From Pseudomonadota bacterium (GTDB lineage Bacteria; Bdellovibrionota_C; UBA2361; OMII01), in assembly GCA_900299035.1 (NCBI GenBank), contig OMIG01000034.1:1-37437 (forward strand): DNA of 37,437 bases. Direction: 5' to 3'. The translations under genes and the position numbers were made by a program. Positions 8,204 through 18,020 of the stretch are shown here, in pieces (position 1 is the stretch's first letter; each line of letters starts with the position of its first letter). The notes under the pieces are model-generated. The model was not told where the DNA came from. It did no database searches and saw nothing but the letters and a program-made list of their open reading frames with translations.

Positions 8204-10282
8204 CTACAGGAGCGGAGCGATGAGGAGCGAAAGAATCGAAACCATCTTGATGAGGATGTTGAGGGCTGGTCCCGAGGTGTCCTTGAAGGGATCGCCTACG
8301 GTGTCGCCAACAACCGCCGCCTTGTGGGCGTCGGAGCCTTTCTTCTCTCCCTCAACGAGCCCCTGCTCGATGAACTTCTTGGCGTTGTCCCAGGCGCCGC
8401 CGGTGTTCGACATGAAGATGCCGAGCACGACGCCGACTACCGTGGTGCCGAGGAGGAGACCTGCGAGAGCTGCTGGACCCATCGTGAACCCAACAACGAT
8501 CGGGGTGATGAGAGCGATCAGGCCCGGGGCCCGCATCTCGGTGAGCGCGGCCTTGGTCGAGATCTCAACGCAGCGGGAGACGTCTGGCTTGGCGCCTTCC
8601 TTGCCTTCGAGCAGGCCCGAGATCTCGCGGAACTGGCGGCGAATCTCGGTCACGATCATGCCGGCAGCCTTTCCTACCGACTGCATCGTGAATGCCACGA
8701 CGAGGCCCGGCAGGATTGCTCCAACGAACACGCCCATGACGAGCATCGGGTTAGTGATGCTCAGGTCGATCTTCTCGGCTGCGCCGGTGAAGGTCTGCGT
8801 GTAGGCGCCGAAGACGGCGAGTGCCGTGAGGCCGGCTGAGCCAATAGCGAAGCCCTTGCCGATGGCGGCAGTGGTGTTGCCCAGGGCGTCCAGCTTGTCG
8901 GTGATAGCGCGCGTGTCAGAGCCGAGGTGCGACATCTCAGAGATGCCGCCGGCGTTGTCAGCGATCGGGCCGTACGCATCGACGGTCATGATGATGCCCG
9001 TCGTTGAGAGCATCGCCACGCCTGCAAGCGCCACGCCGTACACGTCGCCGAAGTGGTGCGAGATGAGCACCGCCGCAACGATCAGGACGAGCGGAATTGC
9101 AACGCTGCGGAAGCCAACGGCGATGCCGTTGATGACGCAGGTGGCAGGGCCCGTCTTGGAGGCCGTGACGATCTCGAAGACCGGCTTGGATGAGGTGTAG
9201 TACTCAGTCGCAAGGCCGATCCCGATGCCGCACAGGGTGCCGAACAGAATCGGCATCCAGAGAGCGGTGGTGAGCGGCACGCTCGGGAGCAGCAAGAAGA
9301 TGCCGGCTGCGATGATGAAGAGCACCGAGGCGATCAGCACCGAGAAGCGCAGCGCCTTGGCCGGATCTCCGTCCTTGAGGAAGCCCATCCACTTGATGGC
9401 AACGAACGACGAAATTGCGCCGAACAGCCCGAGGATGAGCGGAGTTGCCATCAGCCAGAACTGACCAGTCTTGGCAGTCATCGCCGGGTCAACCTTGAGC
9501 AGGCGCATAATGTTTGCGTCGCTCATCGTGGCAGCCAGGGCGAGACAGCCGATGATGCAGGTAACGTACGACTCGAAGATGTCCGCGCCCATGCCGGCTA
9601 CGTCACCTACGTTGTCACCCACGTTGTCAGCGATAACGCCTGGGTTGCGAGGGTCATCTTCCGGGATTCCAGCCTCGACCTTGCCGACGAGGTCTGAGCC
9701 TACGTCTGCGGCCTTGGTGTAGATTCCGCCGCCTACGCGGGCGAAGAGGGCAACTGAAGAGGCTCCCATGGCGAAGCCGATGATCGGCTCGTGGCCCTTA
9801 ACGACGTCCTGAACTTCCTGCGGGAGGAAGTACAGGAAAAGTGCGCCTACGCCGATCAGGCCGAGCGCTGCAACGGTGAGGCCCATGACTGCGCCGCCGT
9901 TGAAGGCAACCATCAAGGCCTGTCCGGGCTGCTTATCGGAAGCTGCCTGGGCGGTGCGAACGTTCGCCATCGTGGCTGCCTTCATGCCGAGGAAGCCAGC
10001 GAGGAGCGACATGCCAGCGCCGAGCAGGAAGCACACAGCGGTCTCCCACTTGAGCATGTAGAGGATGGCGAGGAACGCCACGCCGATGAACCACGAGAGG
10101 TAGAGCGCCTGCTGCTTGAGGTATGCGAGCGCTCCATCGCGGATAGCGCCACTGATCTCCTGCATGCGGGCGTTGCCGGCAGGAAGGGCTTGGAGCGCAA
10201 CGTACATCCTGTACGCGACTATGAAAGCCAGCACACCGAACACCGGGGCGGCCCACGTTAAAACGGAATAGGTGGTAGACAT
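8204..10282 (-). CDS. hppA: Membrane-bound ion-translocating pyrophosphatase, apparently K+-dependent type
   Basis: DVGSDLVGKVEAGIPEDDPRNPGVIADNVGDNVGDVAGMGADIFESY, GNTTAAIGKGFAIGSAGLTALA, DNAGGISEM; 692 aa with many TM segments. Confidence 0.96.
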   Translation of the reverse strand: MSTTYSVLTWAAPVFGVLAFIVAYRMYVALQALPAGNARMQEISGAIRDGALAYLKQQALYLSWFIGVAFLAILYMLKWETAVCFLLGAGMSLLAGFLGMKAATMANVRTAQAASDKQPGQALMVAFNGGAVMGLTVAALGLIGVGALFLYFLPQEVQDVVKGHEPIIGFAMGASSVALFARVGGGIYTKAADVGSDLVGKVEAGIPEDDPRNPGVIADNVGDNVGDVAGMGADIFESYVTCIIGCLALAATMSDANIMRLLKVDPAMTAKTGQFWLMATPLILGLFGAISSFVAIKWMGFLKDGDPAKALRFSVLIASVLFIIAAGIFLLLPSVPLTTALWMPILFGTLCGIGIGLATEYYTSSKPVFEIVTASKTGPATCVINGIAVGFRSVAIPLVLIVAAVLISHHFGDVYGVALAGVAMLSTTGIIMTVDAYGPIADNAGGISEMSHLGSDTRAITDKLDALGNTTAAIGKGFAIGSAGLTALAVFGAYTQTFTGAAEKIDLSITNPMLVMGVFVGAILPGLVVAFTMQSVGKAAGMIVTEIRRQFREISGLLEGKEGAKPDVSRCVEISTKAALTEMRAPGLIALITPIVVGFTMGPAALAGLLLGTTVVGVVLGIFMSNTGGAWDNAKKFIEQGLVEGEKKGSDAHKAAVVGDTVGDPFKDTSGPALNILIKMVSILSLLIAPLL

Positions 10283-10459
10283 GTTACTCCCGACTCACTA
10301 GACGAACTGTTTCCTCACAATCGCTACTCGAAGGAAGCGAGGCAATCGTAAGTGCCTGAAACTAAAGGCGGGGGGATTGTAGCCGTTGTGACGGTAGAGT
10401 CAACTAACGGGACCGCAGCAAACACCCTTGCTAAGCCACTGAAATGACACTTAAAGGCG

Positions 10460-10520
10460 AAAAAGGGGACAGACACCTTTATCCCGCGAAGCCGGGGTAG
10501 AGGTGTCTGTCCCCTTTTTT
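10460..10520. repeat. Long palindromic element / terminator downstream of ettA (REP-like copy 1)
   Basis: AAAAAGGGGACAGACACCT ... AGGTGTCTGTCCCCTTTTTT; about 19-bp perfect stem. Confidence 0.8.
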
Positions 10521-10525
10521 GACGC

Positions 10526-12199
10526 TTAGTGCGTGAGCTTCTTGTACTTGATGCGGTGCGGGGTGTCGGCGTCGGTGCCTAGCCTGCGTCGGCGGTCGGC
10601 CTCGTAGTCTTGGTAGTTCCCCTCGAACCACACCACCTTGCTGTCTCCCTCGAATGCAAGAATGTGCGTTGCGATTCGGTCGAGGAACCATCGGTCGTGG
10701 CTGATGACCACTGCGCAGCCGCCGAAGTTGACCAGCGCCTCCTCAAGGGCGCGCAGCGTGTTGACGTCGAGGTCGTTCGTCGGCTCGTCGAGCAGGATGA
10801 CGTTGCCGCCTGAGCGAAGCATCTTCGCCAGGTGGACGCGGTTGCGCTCGCCTCCTGAGAGCTTGCCGACTTCCTTCTGCTGGTCAGGGCCGGCGAAGTT
10901 GAACTTTGCAACGTACGCACGGGCGTTAACCTCGCGCTCGCCGAGCTTGATCAGGTCTAGGCCGTCAGAGATCTCTTCGTACACGCTCTTCTTGCCGTCG
11001 AGGTGGTCGCGGCTCTGGTCCACGTAGGATAGGGCAACGGTCTCACCGACCTTGAAGCTGCCCTGGTCTGCTTTCTCTTGGCCCGTGATGAGCTTGAAGA
11101 GCGTCGTTTTTCCGGCGCCGTTCGGCCCGATGATCCCGACAATTCCTCCGCGAGGGAGGCTGAAGCTTAAGTCTTCAAAGAGCAGCTTGTCGCCGAAGGT
11201 CTTTGAGACGCTCTTGGCCTCGATCACCACCTCGCCGAGCCGTTTTCCGGGCGGGATGTAGATCTCTAGCTCTTCGATCTTCTTCTCCTGCTCGGCGTTG
11301 AGCATGTCTTCGTAGGCCTGGATGCGGGCCTTCGACTTCGCTTGGCGGGCGCGAGGCGACTGCTGAATCCACTCGAGCTCACGAGCCAGCGTCTTCTGCC
11401 GCTTCGACTCAGCCTTCTCTTCGAGCTCAAGCCGCTGCCGCTTCTGGTCGAGCCAGCTTGAGTAGTTGCCTTCCCACGGGACGCCGTGCCCTCGGTCGAG
11501 CTCGAGGATCCACTTGGCGACGTTGTCGAGGAAGTAGCGGTCGTGGGTGATGCACACGACTGCCCCCGGATACTCCTGCAGGTGGCGCTCAAGCCAGGCT
11601 ACTGATTCTGCGTCGAGGTGGTTGGTGGGCTCGTCGAGGAGCAGCAGATCCGGCTTCTGGAGCAAGAGCCGGCACAGCGCAACTCGGCGCTTCTCTCCTC
11701 CGGAGAGGCTGCTGACAGGCGAGTCTCCGGGAGGGCAGCGCAGCGCGTCCATGGCAATTTCGAGCGTTCGGTCTAGCTCCCACGCTCCGAGCGCGTCGAT
11801 CTTGTCTTGCAGCGCTGCCTGGCGGTCTATGAGCTTCTCCATCTCCTCCGGCGAGATGTCCTCCCCGAGCTTGGCGCTCACGGCTTCGAACTCGGCCAGC
11901 AGGGTTGCCGCTTCGCCACACCCCTCCATCACGTTCTCTTTGACCGTCTTGTTCGGGTTTAGCTTCGGCTCCTGCTCTAGGTAGCCGATGGTGAGGTTTG
12001 GGCGGAAGGTGAGCTCGCCGCTGAACTCCTTGTCGAGGCCAGCGATGATCTTGAGGAGGCTCGACTTTCCGGAGCCGTTGAGGCCCACGATGCCGATCTT
12101 TGCCCCCTCGAAGAACGAGAGCGAGATATCCTTAAGAACCTGCTTTCCTGGGGGAAAAGTGCGGTTCATGCGATGCATTGAGAAGATAATTGGTGCCAT
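10526..12199 (-). CDS. ettA: Energy-dependent translational throttle protein EttA (ABC-F ATPase)
   Basis: [54 protein letters not shown], two Walker A and two LSGGE(K/R) signatures, two LLLDEPTN(H/D)LD. Confidence 0.95.
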   Translation of the reverse strand: MAPIIFSMHRMNRTFPPGKQVLKDISLSFFEGAKIGIVGLNGSGKSSLLKIIAGLDKEFSGELTFRPNLTIGYLEQEPKLNPNKTVKENVMEGCGEAATLLAEFEAVSAKLGEDISPEEMEKLIDRQAALQDKIDALGAWELDRTLEIAMDALRCPPGDSPVSSLSGGEKRRVALCRLLLQKPDLLLLDEPTNHLDAESVAWLERHLQEYPGAVVCITHDRYFLDNVAKWILELDRGHGVPWEGNYSSWLDQKRQRLELEEKAESKRQKTLARELEWIQQSPRARQAKSKARIQAYEDMLNAEQEKKIEELEIYIPPGKRLGEVVIEAKSVSKTFGDKLLFEDLSFSLPRGGIVGIIGPNGAGKTTLFKLITGQEKADQGSFKVGETVALSYVDQSRDHLDGKKSVYEEISDGLDLIKLGEREVNARAYVAKFNFAGPDQQKEVGKLSGGERNRVHLAKMLRSGGNVILLDEPTNDLDVNTLRALEEALVNFGGCAVVISHDRWFLDRIATHILAFEGDSKVVWFEGNYQDYEADRRRRLGTDADTPHRIKYKKLTH

Positions 12200-12467
12200 G
12201 CCGGGCACGATACCGTTCTTTTTGTTGGGGCTGCAAGGGCTGGGAGCGCAAGGTGCTCCGAAGCTACAGGGGTCTCCGCGCCGGGCTCAGCAAGGCGTTT
12301 CGAGCAGGGCGGATGCCAAACATCGCGCCACAGGCGGCCATTTTTTCTCCAGTCGGGATCTGTCCTCAACGGTCTCCCCCTAAATATCTTCCTTTGAACT
12401 TGGCTCGCAGCCGCCCTAGTGTCCTCGGGCATCGCCACCTTGCAGTCGCCTATTTTGGAGACCTGTG

Positions 12468-14843
12468 ATGCAGAGACGACCGCCGCGCGGCAACTACCTC
12501 CTCGAAGCCGCTGTTGTCACCTTTGGTGCTGCGTTCTTTGTCGTCGGCGCCACCGATGTTTCACGAATACTCCACGCGCGCAGTGCAGTTCGCGCAGGCG
12601 TGCGTGAGGGATTGCGCTGCCTGTACCCGACCGAGTCGGGCTGCGCGGCGCCGAGCGGACAGGACGCAGCAGCGTCGACGGCGCGCTACAACGTGTCAGT
12701 GTGGGATGAGACTCTGCAGTTCGTTGCGCCGACCGAGATCTGGAGCGCTGAGGCATCGTGGGTTACCGAGCCCGAGCTCCTCGTGCCGCTTGAGTCAACG
12801 GGCGTGTCGGCTGTCACGGTTGAGCTTGCTCGCGATCGGTACCGCGAGCGCGATGTACTCTTTCCTGTGCAGGGGCACCACCCCTACCTCGTGCAGCAAC
12901 GCACGTTTCCTCTCATAGGCGGCACAGACCCGCTCAATCCAGAGTTCCGCGACCGACTGACGCACGGTCGCGTGGCCCCGCACCGAGTTGTAGACGTCGC
13001 TTCTATCAGGGGCACTACTCGGCTCGTTCCAACATCAGCCCAGAGCGGGTTTGAGCCGCAGTTCAGGATCGGTTCTGTGCAGTTCTCCGTGCGTGACGCA
13101 TGGCCTGCGCGCGCAACGGAGCTGCCGGAGATTCGCGCCACTGAACAGGCGCACGGCGTTCAGGTGCCGTGCTACGCCGCCGAGCTTGCCAAGGGCGCTT
13201 CTCCTGCCCGCATCGACTGGTCGCGGCACTCCTCGCTCCCTCCGCTCTGTCGGTACCGCAACGACGCGCGGCTCTTCACAGCTGAAGGGCTGCGTGTGCC
13301 GATAATGCTGCGGCTTTCAGGCACGACCCGCGGCACTTCCAGCCTTGGTCAGGGGAAAGTCCTGATCCAGCTTCGCTGGACGCTCGGGAATGAGCGCGGC
13401 GAGCAGCGGCTCGGAGGCCGGCTCATCTCCGCCGGCGCGAGCGGCAACTTCGTCGTGCGCGGCGCAGCGCTCGACGACATCGCGCTCAACACGAGGGCGC
13501 CATACGAGAAGGGCGGCCCGTACTTTGAAGAGCTGCGCGACAACGGCACGATAATGCTCGTGCCCGCAGCAGCGCAGCTCTACCTGGATGTCTTCTTAGT
13601 CAGCCGAAACGGCGCTGCTGTCTCCTGGCAGGGAGGAGACCTCGAGCTCTTCTACCCGTCCTTCTCCTTTTTTCCAGAACGGTACAGCTGCGAGCTCTCT
13701 GTCGACCCCGCAGCCTGCGTTGGCTCGGTGCCGGTCCGGCCGCTCTACACTTCGCTCGAGCTTGCGAGGTCTCTGGCGAGCGCAGATACGCCGTCGACGA
13801 GCTGCCAGCGAGACCCTCCCGCGGGGCACCAGCCCGATCCCTCTGCTTACCTGGAGGCTTTGAGAGCGCGGCTGGTCTCGGGCGAATCTGCGAAGCGAAC
13901 GGCTTTCTGGGCCTCAGATGCGGCCGAAAATTCCGCGTGCACGCCAACCACCAAACGGCTGACGTGCGAGGGTAAGCCCCGTGAGCACCTGAAGGGGTGT
14001 GGTGAGTGCGAGGAGCGCCAGGAGCGCAAGCTTCCAGACGGCTGCGCGGAGCCGCTCTTCAACCCGGCTCGCGACAAGGTGACTGAGCTGTCGTGCCGGA
14101 CAGTTTCACTCGAACGCGTTGAGCGTCGGCTGGCGTGCAGTGGTGCCGAGCTTCCGAGCTGCGCGCGAACGCACGCGGAGCAGGGTGGCGACTTCCTGTG
14201 GGGCGGCGATGCTGCCTCGTGCAGCTCGGCAACGCCCCACCGCGCTGGCCCGGTTGAGAGCGACCCAGTGCTCGTTTCAAAGTGTGGTGCTGTGCCGCCA
14301 ATCGAGGACCTCTTGAGGAGCGAGCAGCGGGTGCCGGCGGAAGTGAGCGTGTCGCTCAGCAGGAGGGCATGGAGAGACAGCATCCTGCCGCAGGCGCCTG
14401 ATGATTCGTGCATCGACTACCGCCAGGAGCTGCGGCGCTCCCCGGAGCGGCTGTGCGGCTCCTCGCTCTCAAGCGCCGCAGCCTCACAGTGCTGCGCGCA
14501 GAGCGGCGGGCGGTGCATCTTGCGGACCGTGTCTCTGCCGGAGCCAGGGACTCTGCCCGGAGGGGGAGAGCTTCGGCTCGCCCCAGCCCTTGAGCGCACT
14601 GCTCGCACGATCGAAGCGGCCTACCCGCAGGCCGTGCGGCGCGACTCGTGCGCGGCTGGACAGGCTCACTGCCTCGCTGTCTCTGCTGAGGAGCTTGCGC
14701 CCCAGGGCGAAGCAGCCATGCGAGCCTCGATCTCGGTTCCCCTGCGGCTAGGTGAGCTGTTCGGGCAGCAGTCGGTCGCCGTGGAGCACCGCGAGGCCCG
14801 AAAGATTGAGCGAGCCTTGGTCGCTGAAGATTCGGCTGGCTAA
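12468..14843 (+). CDS. Large Cys-rich protein with TadE-like N-terminal membrane segment
   Basis: RGNYLLEAAVVTFGAAFFVVGATDVSRILHARSAVRAGVREGLRC resembles TadE/TadG-type N-termini; more than 20 Cys downstream; ggag upstream of ATG 12468. Confidence 0.75.
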   Translation: MQRRPPRGNYLLEAAVVTFGAAFFVVGATDVSRILHARSAVRAGVREGLRCLYPTESGCAAPSGQDAAASTARYNVSVWDETLQFVAPTEIWSAEASWVTEPELLVPLESTGVSAVTVELARDRYRERDVLFPVQGHHPYLVQQRTFPLIGGTDPLNPEFRDRLTHGRVAPHRVVDVASIRGTTRLVPTSAQSGFEPQFRIGSVQFSVRDAWPARATELPEIRATEQAHGVQVPCYAAELAKGASPARIDWSRHSSLPPLCRYRNDARLFTAEGLRVPIMLRLSGTTRGTSSLGQGKVLIQLRWTLGNERGEQRLGGRLISAGASGNFVVRGAALDDIALNTRAPYEKGGPYFEELRDNGTIMLVPAAAQLYLDVFLVSRNGAAVSWQGGDLELFYPSFSFFPERYSCELSVDPAACVGSVPVRPLYTSLELARSLASADTPSTSCQRDPPAGHQPDPSAYLEALRARLVSGESAKRTAFWASDAAENSACTPTTKRLTCEGKPREHLKGCGECEERQERKLPDGCAEPLFNPARDKVTELSCRTVSLERVERRLACSGAELPSCARTHAEQGGDFLWGGDAASCSSATPHRAGPVESDPVLVSKCGAVPPIEDLLRSEQRVPAEVSVSLSRRAWRDSILPQAPDDSCIDYRQELRRSPERLCGSSLSSAAASQCCAQSGGRCILRTVSLPEPGTLPGGGELRLAPALERTARTIEAAYPQAVRRDSCAAGQAHCLAVSAEELAPQGEAAMRASISVPLRLGELFGQQSVAVEHREARKIERALVAEDSAG

Positions 14844-14951
14844 GGGAAGAAGCAGAGCGATAGTTGGGGAAAATAGGAGCTTCCTTCGGCTGCTCCCTAA
14901 AAGATTGACAGGCGTCTTGCGGCAGAGAAGTCGCTGCCACATACTAAAAAG

Positions 14952-15476
14952 ATGCGAACAGTTCGTTTCATTACACGCGCAGCGTTTCTCTGTGGTGCTG
15001 CGTTCGCCGCTGTCGCGCTAGGTTCTGCGACCTGCCACGCAGGCGACCCAGCTTCCAAGCCCACGCCAGGAATTGAGGACGACGAGCTGCTCGTCGGCCG
15101 TGCCGATGCGTACAGCCAAGTGGTAGACCGGGCTGTTGGCTTTCTGGTGAGAGGAGACGCTGACGGGTTTCGCGCGATGCTGAGCGAAGCCACGATCGAG
15201 AGTGAAACTCGAGGCGCCGGCGCCATCGACGTCATCATCAAGTCACGCTTCATTCCGTTCTTCAGCGACTTCGCCCGCCTCACTGACACCGTCGCGACGC
15301 TTCCCACGCACGACGCAGGCAACAACCCTGGCCTGGCGATCTGCCGGACGTTTGAGACCAATTCGGGGCAGGAGCGGCCGTTCGTGATGTACGTGATAAA
15401 CCAGCACGGAAACTACGTGCTCGGAAACCTGATCCTCAACAAGACTTTCGAGGACCTGCGCGCGGAGACGCGCTAG
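14952..15476 (+). CDS. Hypothetical secreted protein
   Basis: 174 aa with clear signal peptide (MRTVRFITRAAFLCGAAFAAVALGSATCHA); no family recognised with confidence. Confidence 0.7.
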   Translation: MRTVRFITRAAFLCGAAFAAVALGSATCHAGDPASKPTPGIEDDELLVGRADAYSQVVDRAVGFLVRGDADGFRAMLSEATIESETRGAGAIDVIIKSRFIPFFSDFARLTDTVATLPTHDAGNNPGLAICRTFETNSGQERPFVMYVINQHGNYVLGNLILNKTFEDLRAETR

Positions 15477-15520
15477 TTAAGCTCGTTCTTCGCTGGCTTT
15501 GGCGCCTGGGCTAGTCCCAT

Positions 15521-16792
15521 TTACCGGAGCAGCAGGCTAACTGCCTGTTCCGCGACAGAGAAGATGTGCTGGGCAGGGTCCGGCGAAATCGATGAGGCTA
15601 GCTGCTCGGCCTCAAGCCGGCTGCCCTTGTTGAGCAGTGAGCGTATGCGGGCCAAGGCGAACAGGTAATTTGCGGGAAGCGCCTCGGCATGCTGCATCAG
15701 CAGGCGCGATCCTTCGCTTCCGCCCGTCAGCGCGTCCCAGCGCAGGTAGCAACGGATGAGGTGCACCGTTTCGATTTGGCTCGGGGCGTGCCCCTCTTCC
15801 AGCGAGCGGACAGCGCTCTCTACAGCTCCGTGCAGGGCAACTGCGGCGAGGCGCGGGTTGCGGTCGTTGACGATAGCGGCTGTGATGCCAAGGTTCGTCG
15901 CCATCGCCATGTGGCACGCGGCGCTCTTCGGGCGACTCTGGAGGGTCTTGAGGATCTCGTTGAGTGCGGCGGCTCGGTGCAGGGCGGTGTGCTTGGCAAG
16001 CACCTCTTCGCGCCCGGCTTGCGCAATCGCGTGCATGCGCTGAGGCTCTGCCAGCAGCTCGGCGGCCCTGTCGGCGACGTCTTGAACGTCACCGGCCGTG
16101 TACGTCACGAGGTGTTCACCTTCGTTGAACAGCTCGAGGAGCCCGTTGGAGCTTCGCTCTGTGAGGAGCATGCACCCGCACATCATTGACTCGAACACCC
16201 GAAAGTTCAGGTCGCCACTCACTGTTTGGTTCACGACTATCTCGGCGTGCGGGAAGATCTCCCAGTAGTTGCCGTGCTTGATAGTGATAGGTGCTACCTC
16301 TTGTAGCTTGCTGAAGAACTCGACTCGCTTCTTGTTCAGCTTCGGATCCATCGTGCCGACAAACGCCATCGGCATTGTTTTGGTTGACGATGCTTCGACG
16401 TGGCGAGACGCCCACAGAGGAAGCCAGGTAGTCGGGGTGCCAGAGGCAACGCAGTGATGCATGTAGTCCTTCTGTGCCACGAGCACGTGGTCGAAGCAGT
16501 GGGCGAGGCGTGAGTGCAGGTCCCAGTGGTGATGCGTGTCGACCGAGTAGAAGACAGTTGGAACCTCTGAGCGCTCGATGCCGATGTAGGTCACTGGCGC
16601 ACTGTCATCGAGCCACACGATAACATCTGGCGCGAATCCGCCCGGCAGCGAGCGGAGCAGGTCTTTCAAGTGAATCAACTGCGAGGGTATCCGGTAGTCG
16701 AGCTGCGGCGTCACGCCGCAGGTCAGGACCGAGTGCCCGAAGGAGCGAAGTTCATTCGCAAACCAGTCTTGGTTCAGGAGCAGAATGTTCAT
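15521..16792 (-). CDS. CgeB-like glycosyltransferase
   Basis: MNILLLNQDWFANELRSFGHSV..., FVGTMDPKLNKKRVEFF, NQTVSGDLNFRVFESMMCGCMLLTERSSNGLLELFNEGEHLVTY; helical C-terminal extension. Confidence 0.78.
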   Translation of the reverse strand: MNILLLNQDWFANELRSFGHSVLTCGVTPQLDYRIPSQLIHLKDLLRSLPGGFAPDVIVWLDDSAPVTYIGIERSEVPTVFYSVDTHHHWDLHSRLAHCFDHVLVAQKDYMHHCVASGTPTTWLPLWASRHVEASSTKTMPMAFVGTMDPKLNKKRVEFFSKLQEVAPITIKHGNYWEIFPHAEIVVNQTVSGDLNFRVFESMMCGCMLLTERSSNGLLELFNEGEHLVTYTAGDVQDVADRAAELLAEPQRMHAIAQAGREEVLAKHTALHRAAALNEILKTLQSRPKSAACHMAMATNLGITAAIVNDRNPRLAAVALHGAVESAVRSLEEGHAPSQIETVHLIRCYLRWDALTGGSEGSRLLMQHAEALPANYLFALARIRSLLNKGSRLEAEQLASSISPDPAQHIFSVAEQAVSLLLR

Positions 16793-16936
16793 GTTGCAGC
16801 GCAGCGGCGTGGAGCTTCAGAAACGACCTTTTTTTGATGACGGAGGAGGGCTCAGCGGCGCGCTCTTTTTGCGCTAGCGAGGTGCGGCTAGGGTGCTGAA
16901 AGGATGCGCAATTCCGGCGCCTTGCGACTGCGGTAT

Positions 16937-17869
16937 TTACGCCGCAGCGCGGAAGTCTGGGTTACGGGCGTCGTCGTTTGCTGGCTTGGTCTCGAGAGGG
17001 CCGCTCTTCGCCTCCTCGTAAATGCGCGCTGGAGGCTCTCTCAGGTTCCACACAAGCCCCACGGCTGCCAGGCATTTTAGGACGTAGTGCGAGATGTCTA
17101 GCTCCCACCAGTAGAAGCCCTGGCGCTCGGAGCCCGGGTAGCGGTGGTGGTTGTTGTGCCAGCCTTCCCCGAGGGTGATCACGGCGAGTAGGAAGCTGTT
17201 CTTGCTGTCGTCTCCCGTCTTGAAGCGCGGGCGGCCGATGACGTGAGCAAGCGAGTTGATGCAGAAGGTGCCGTGGTAGAGCAGCGTTGTGCTGATGCAG
17301 AAGCCCCACACTACCATCTGCGCGGCTGACGTGTGCAGCTCGGGCGCCTGCGCTGCGAGCAGCGAGCCTACCCCTGCCAACAGGGCTAGCAGCAGGGCTG
17401 GCGGAACCATGTGATACTTGTCGATCCAGCGCAGCTCAGGGAAGCGCAACAGATCCTTCATTCCCTCCATGCGTGTGGAGATAAACTGCGAGCTGAGAAC
17501 CCAGCCAACGTGAGCCCACCAAAGTCCGTAGATTCCTGGCGGATGAATGTCTTCCTCGGTGTCAGAGTGCTTGTGGTGGTGTCGGTGGTGAGCTGCCCAC
17601 CATATTGGGCCCTTCTGGGCTGCCGTTGCCCCGAGAGTAGCGAGGGCGAACTGGAAGGGCCGGCTGGTCTCGTACGAGCGGTGGGAGAAGTAGCGGTGGT
17701 ATGCGGCTGTGATGCCGAACATGCGAACGACGTACAGGGCGACACAGGTCCAGAAGGCCGTCCAGCTGAACCCAACCCAGATAACTCCGAGGCAGCCCAA
17801 GTGGATGGCCCAGAAAGCTCCCTGCTTTATCAGGTTCATCGGGTGAAACGGCTGGCCAGAGGGGGACAT
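16937..17869 (-). CDS. Acyl-CoA/acyl-lipid delta-9-type fatty acid desaturase
   Basis: Three His boxes HRYFSH, HHRHHH, HNNHH; multi-TM. Confidence 0.93.
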   Translation of the reverse strand: MSPSGQPFHPMNLIKQGAFWAIHLGCLGVIWVGFSWTAFWTCVALYVVRMFGITAAYHRYFSHRSYETSRPFQFALATLGATAAQKGPIWWAAHHRHHHKHSDTEEDIHPPGIYGLWWAHVGWVLSSQFISTRMEGMKDLLRFPELRWIDKYHMVPPALLLALLAGVGSLLAAQAPELHTSAAQMVVWGFCISTTLLYHGTFCINSLAHVIGRPRFKTGDDSKNSFLLAVITLGEGWHNNHHRYPGSERQGFYWWELDISHYVLKCLAAVGLVWNLREPPARIYEEAKSGPLETKPANDDARNPDFRAAA

Positions 17870-17948
17870 AGTCGGCGGGCTCCTTAGGACGACAGCGGGG
17901 ATAGTAGAGGAATACTGCCCGGGAAGAAACCCTTGCTCCGAAGAGCCG

Positions 17949-18020
17949 AAAAAAAAAGGGAAGAGGCACCCTTATCCTCGGCGTTGCCGCGGGGATACAT
18001 CTGCCCGTCCCCTTTTTTAA
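17949..18020. repeat. Diverged copy 2 of the palindromic terminator-like element
   Basis: AAAAAGGGAAGAGGCACCCTTATCC...GGGGATACATCTGCCCGTCCCCTTTTTT aligns along its length with 10460-10520. Confidence 0.65.

Noticed and set aside
8096-8839. Plus-strand 247-aa ORF and others (8157..8804, 9791..10261) opposite hppA
   Set aside because: Antisense to a clearly recognisable pyrophosphatase; composition typical of GC-rich shadow ORFs.
14356-14940. Minus-strand 194-aa Ala/Arg-rich ORF
   Set aside because: Low-complexity shadow frame opposite the Cys-rich gene.
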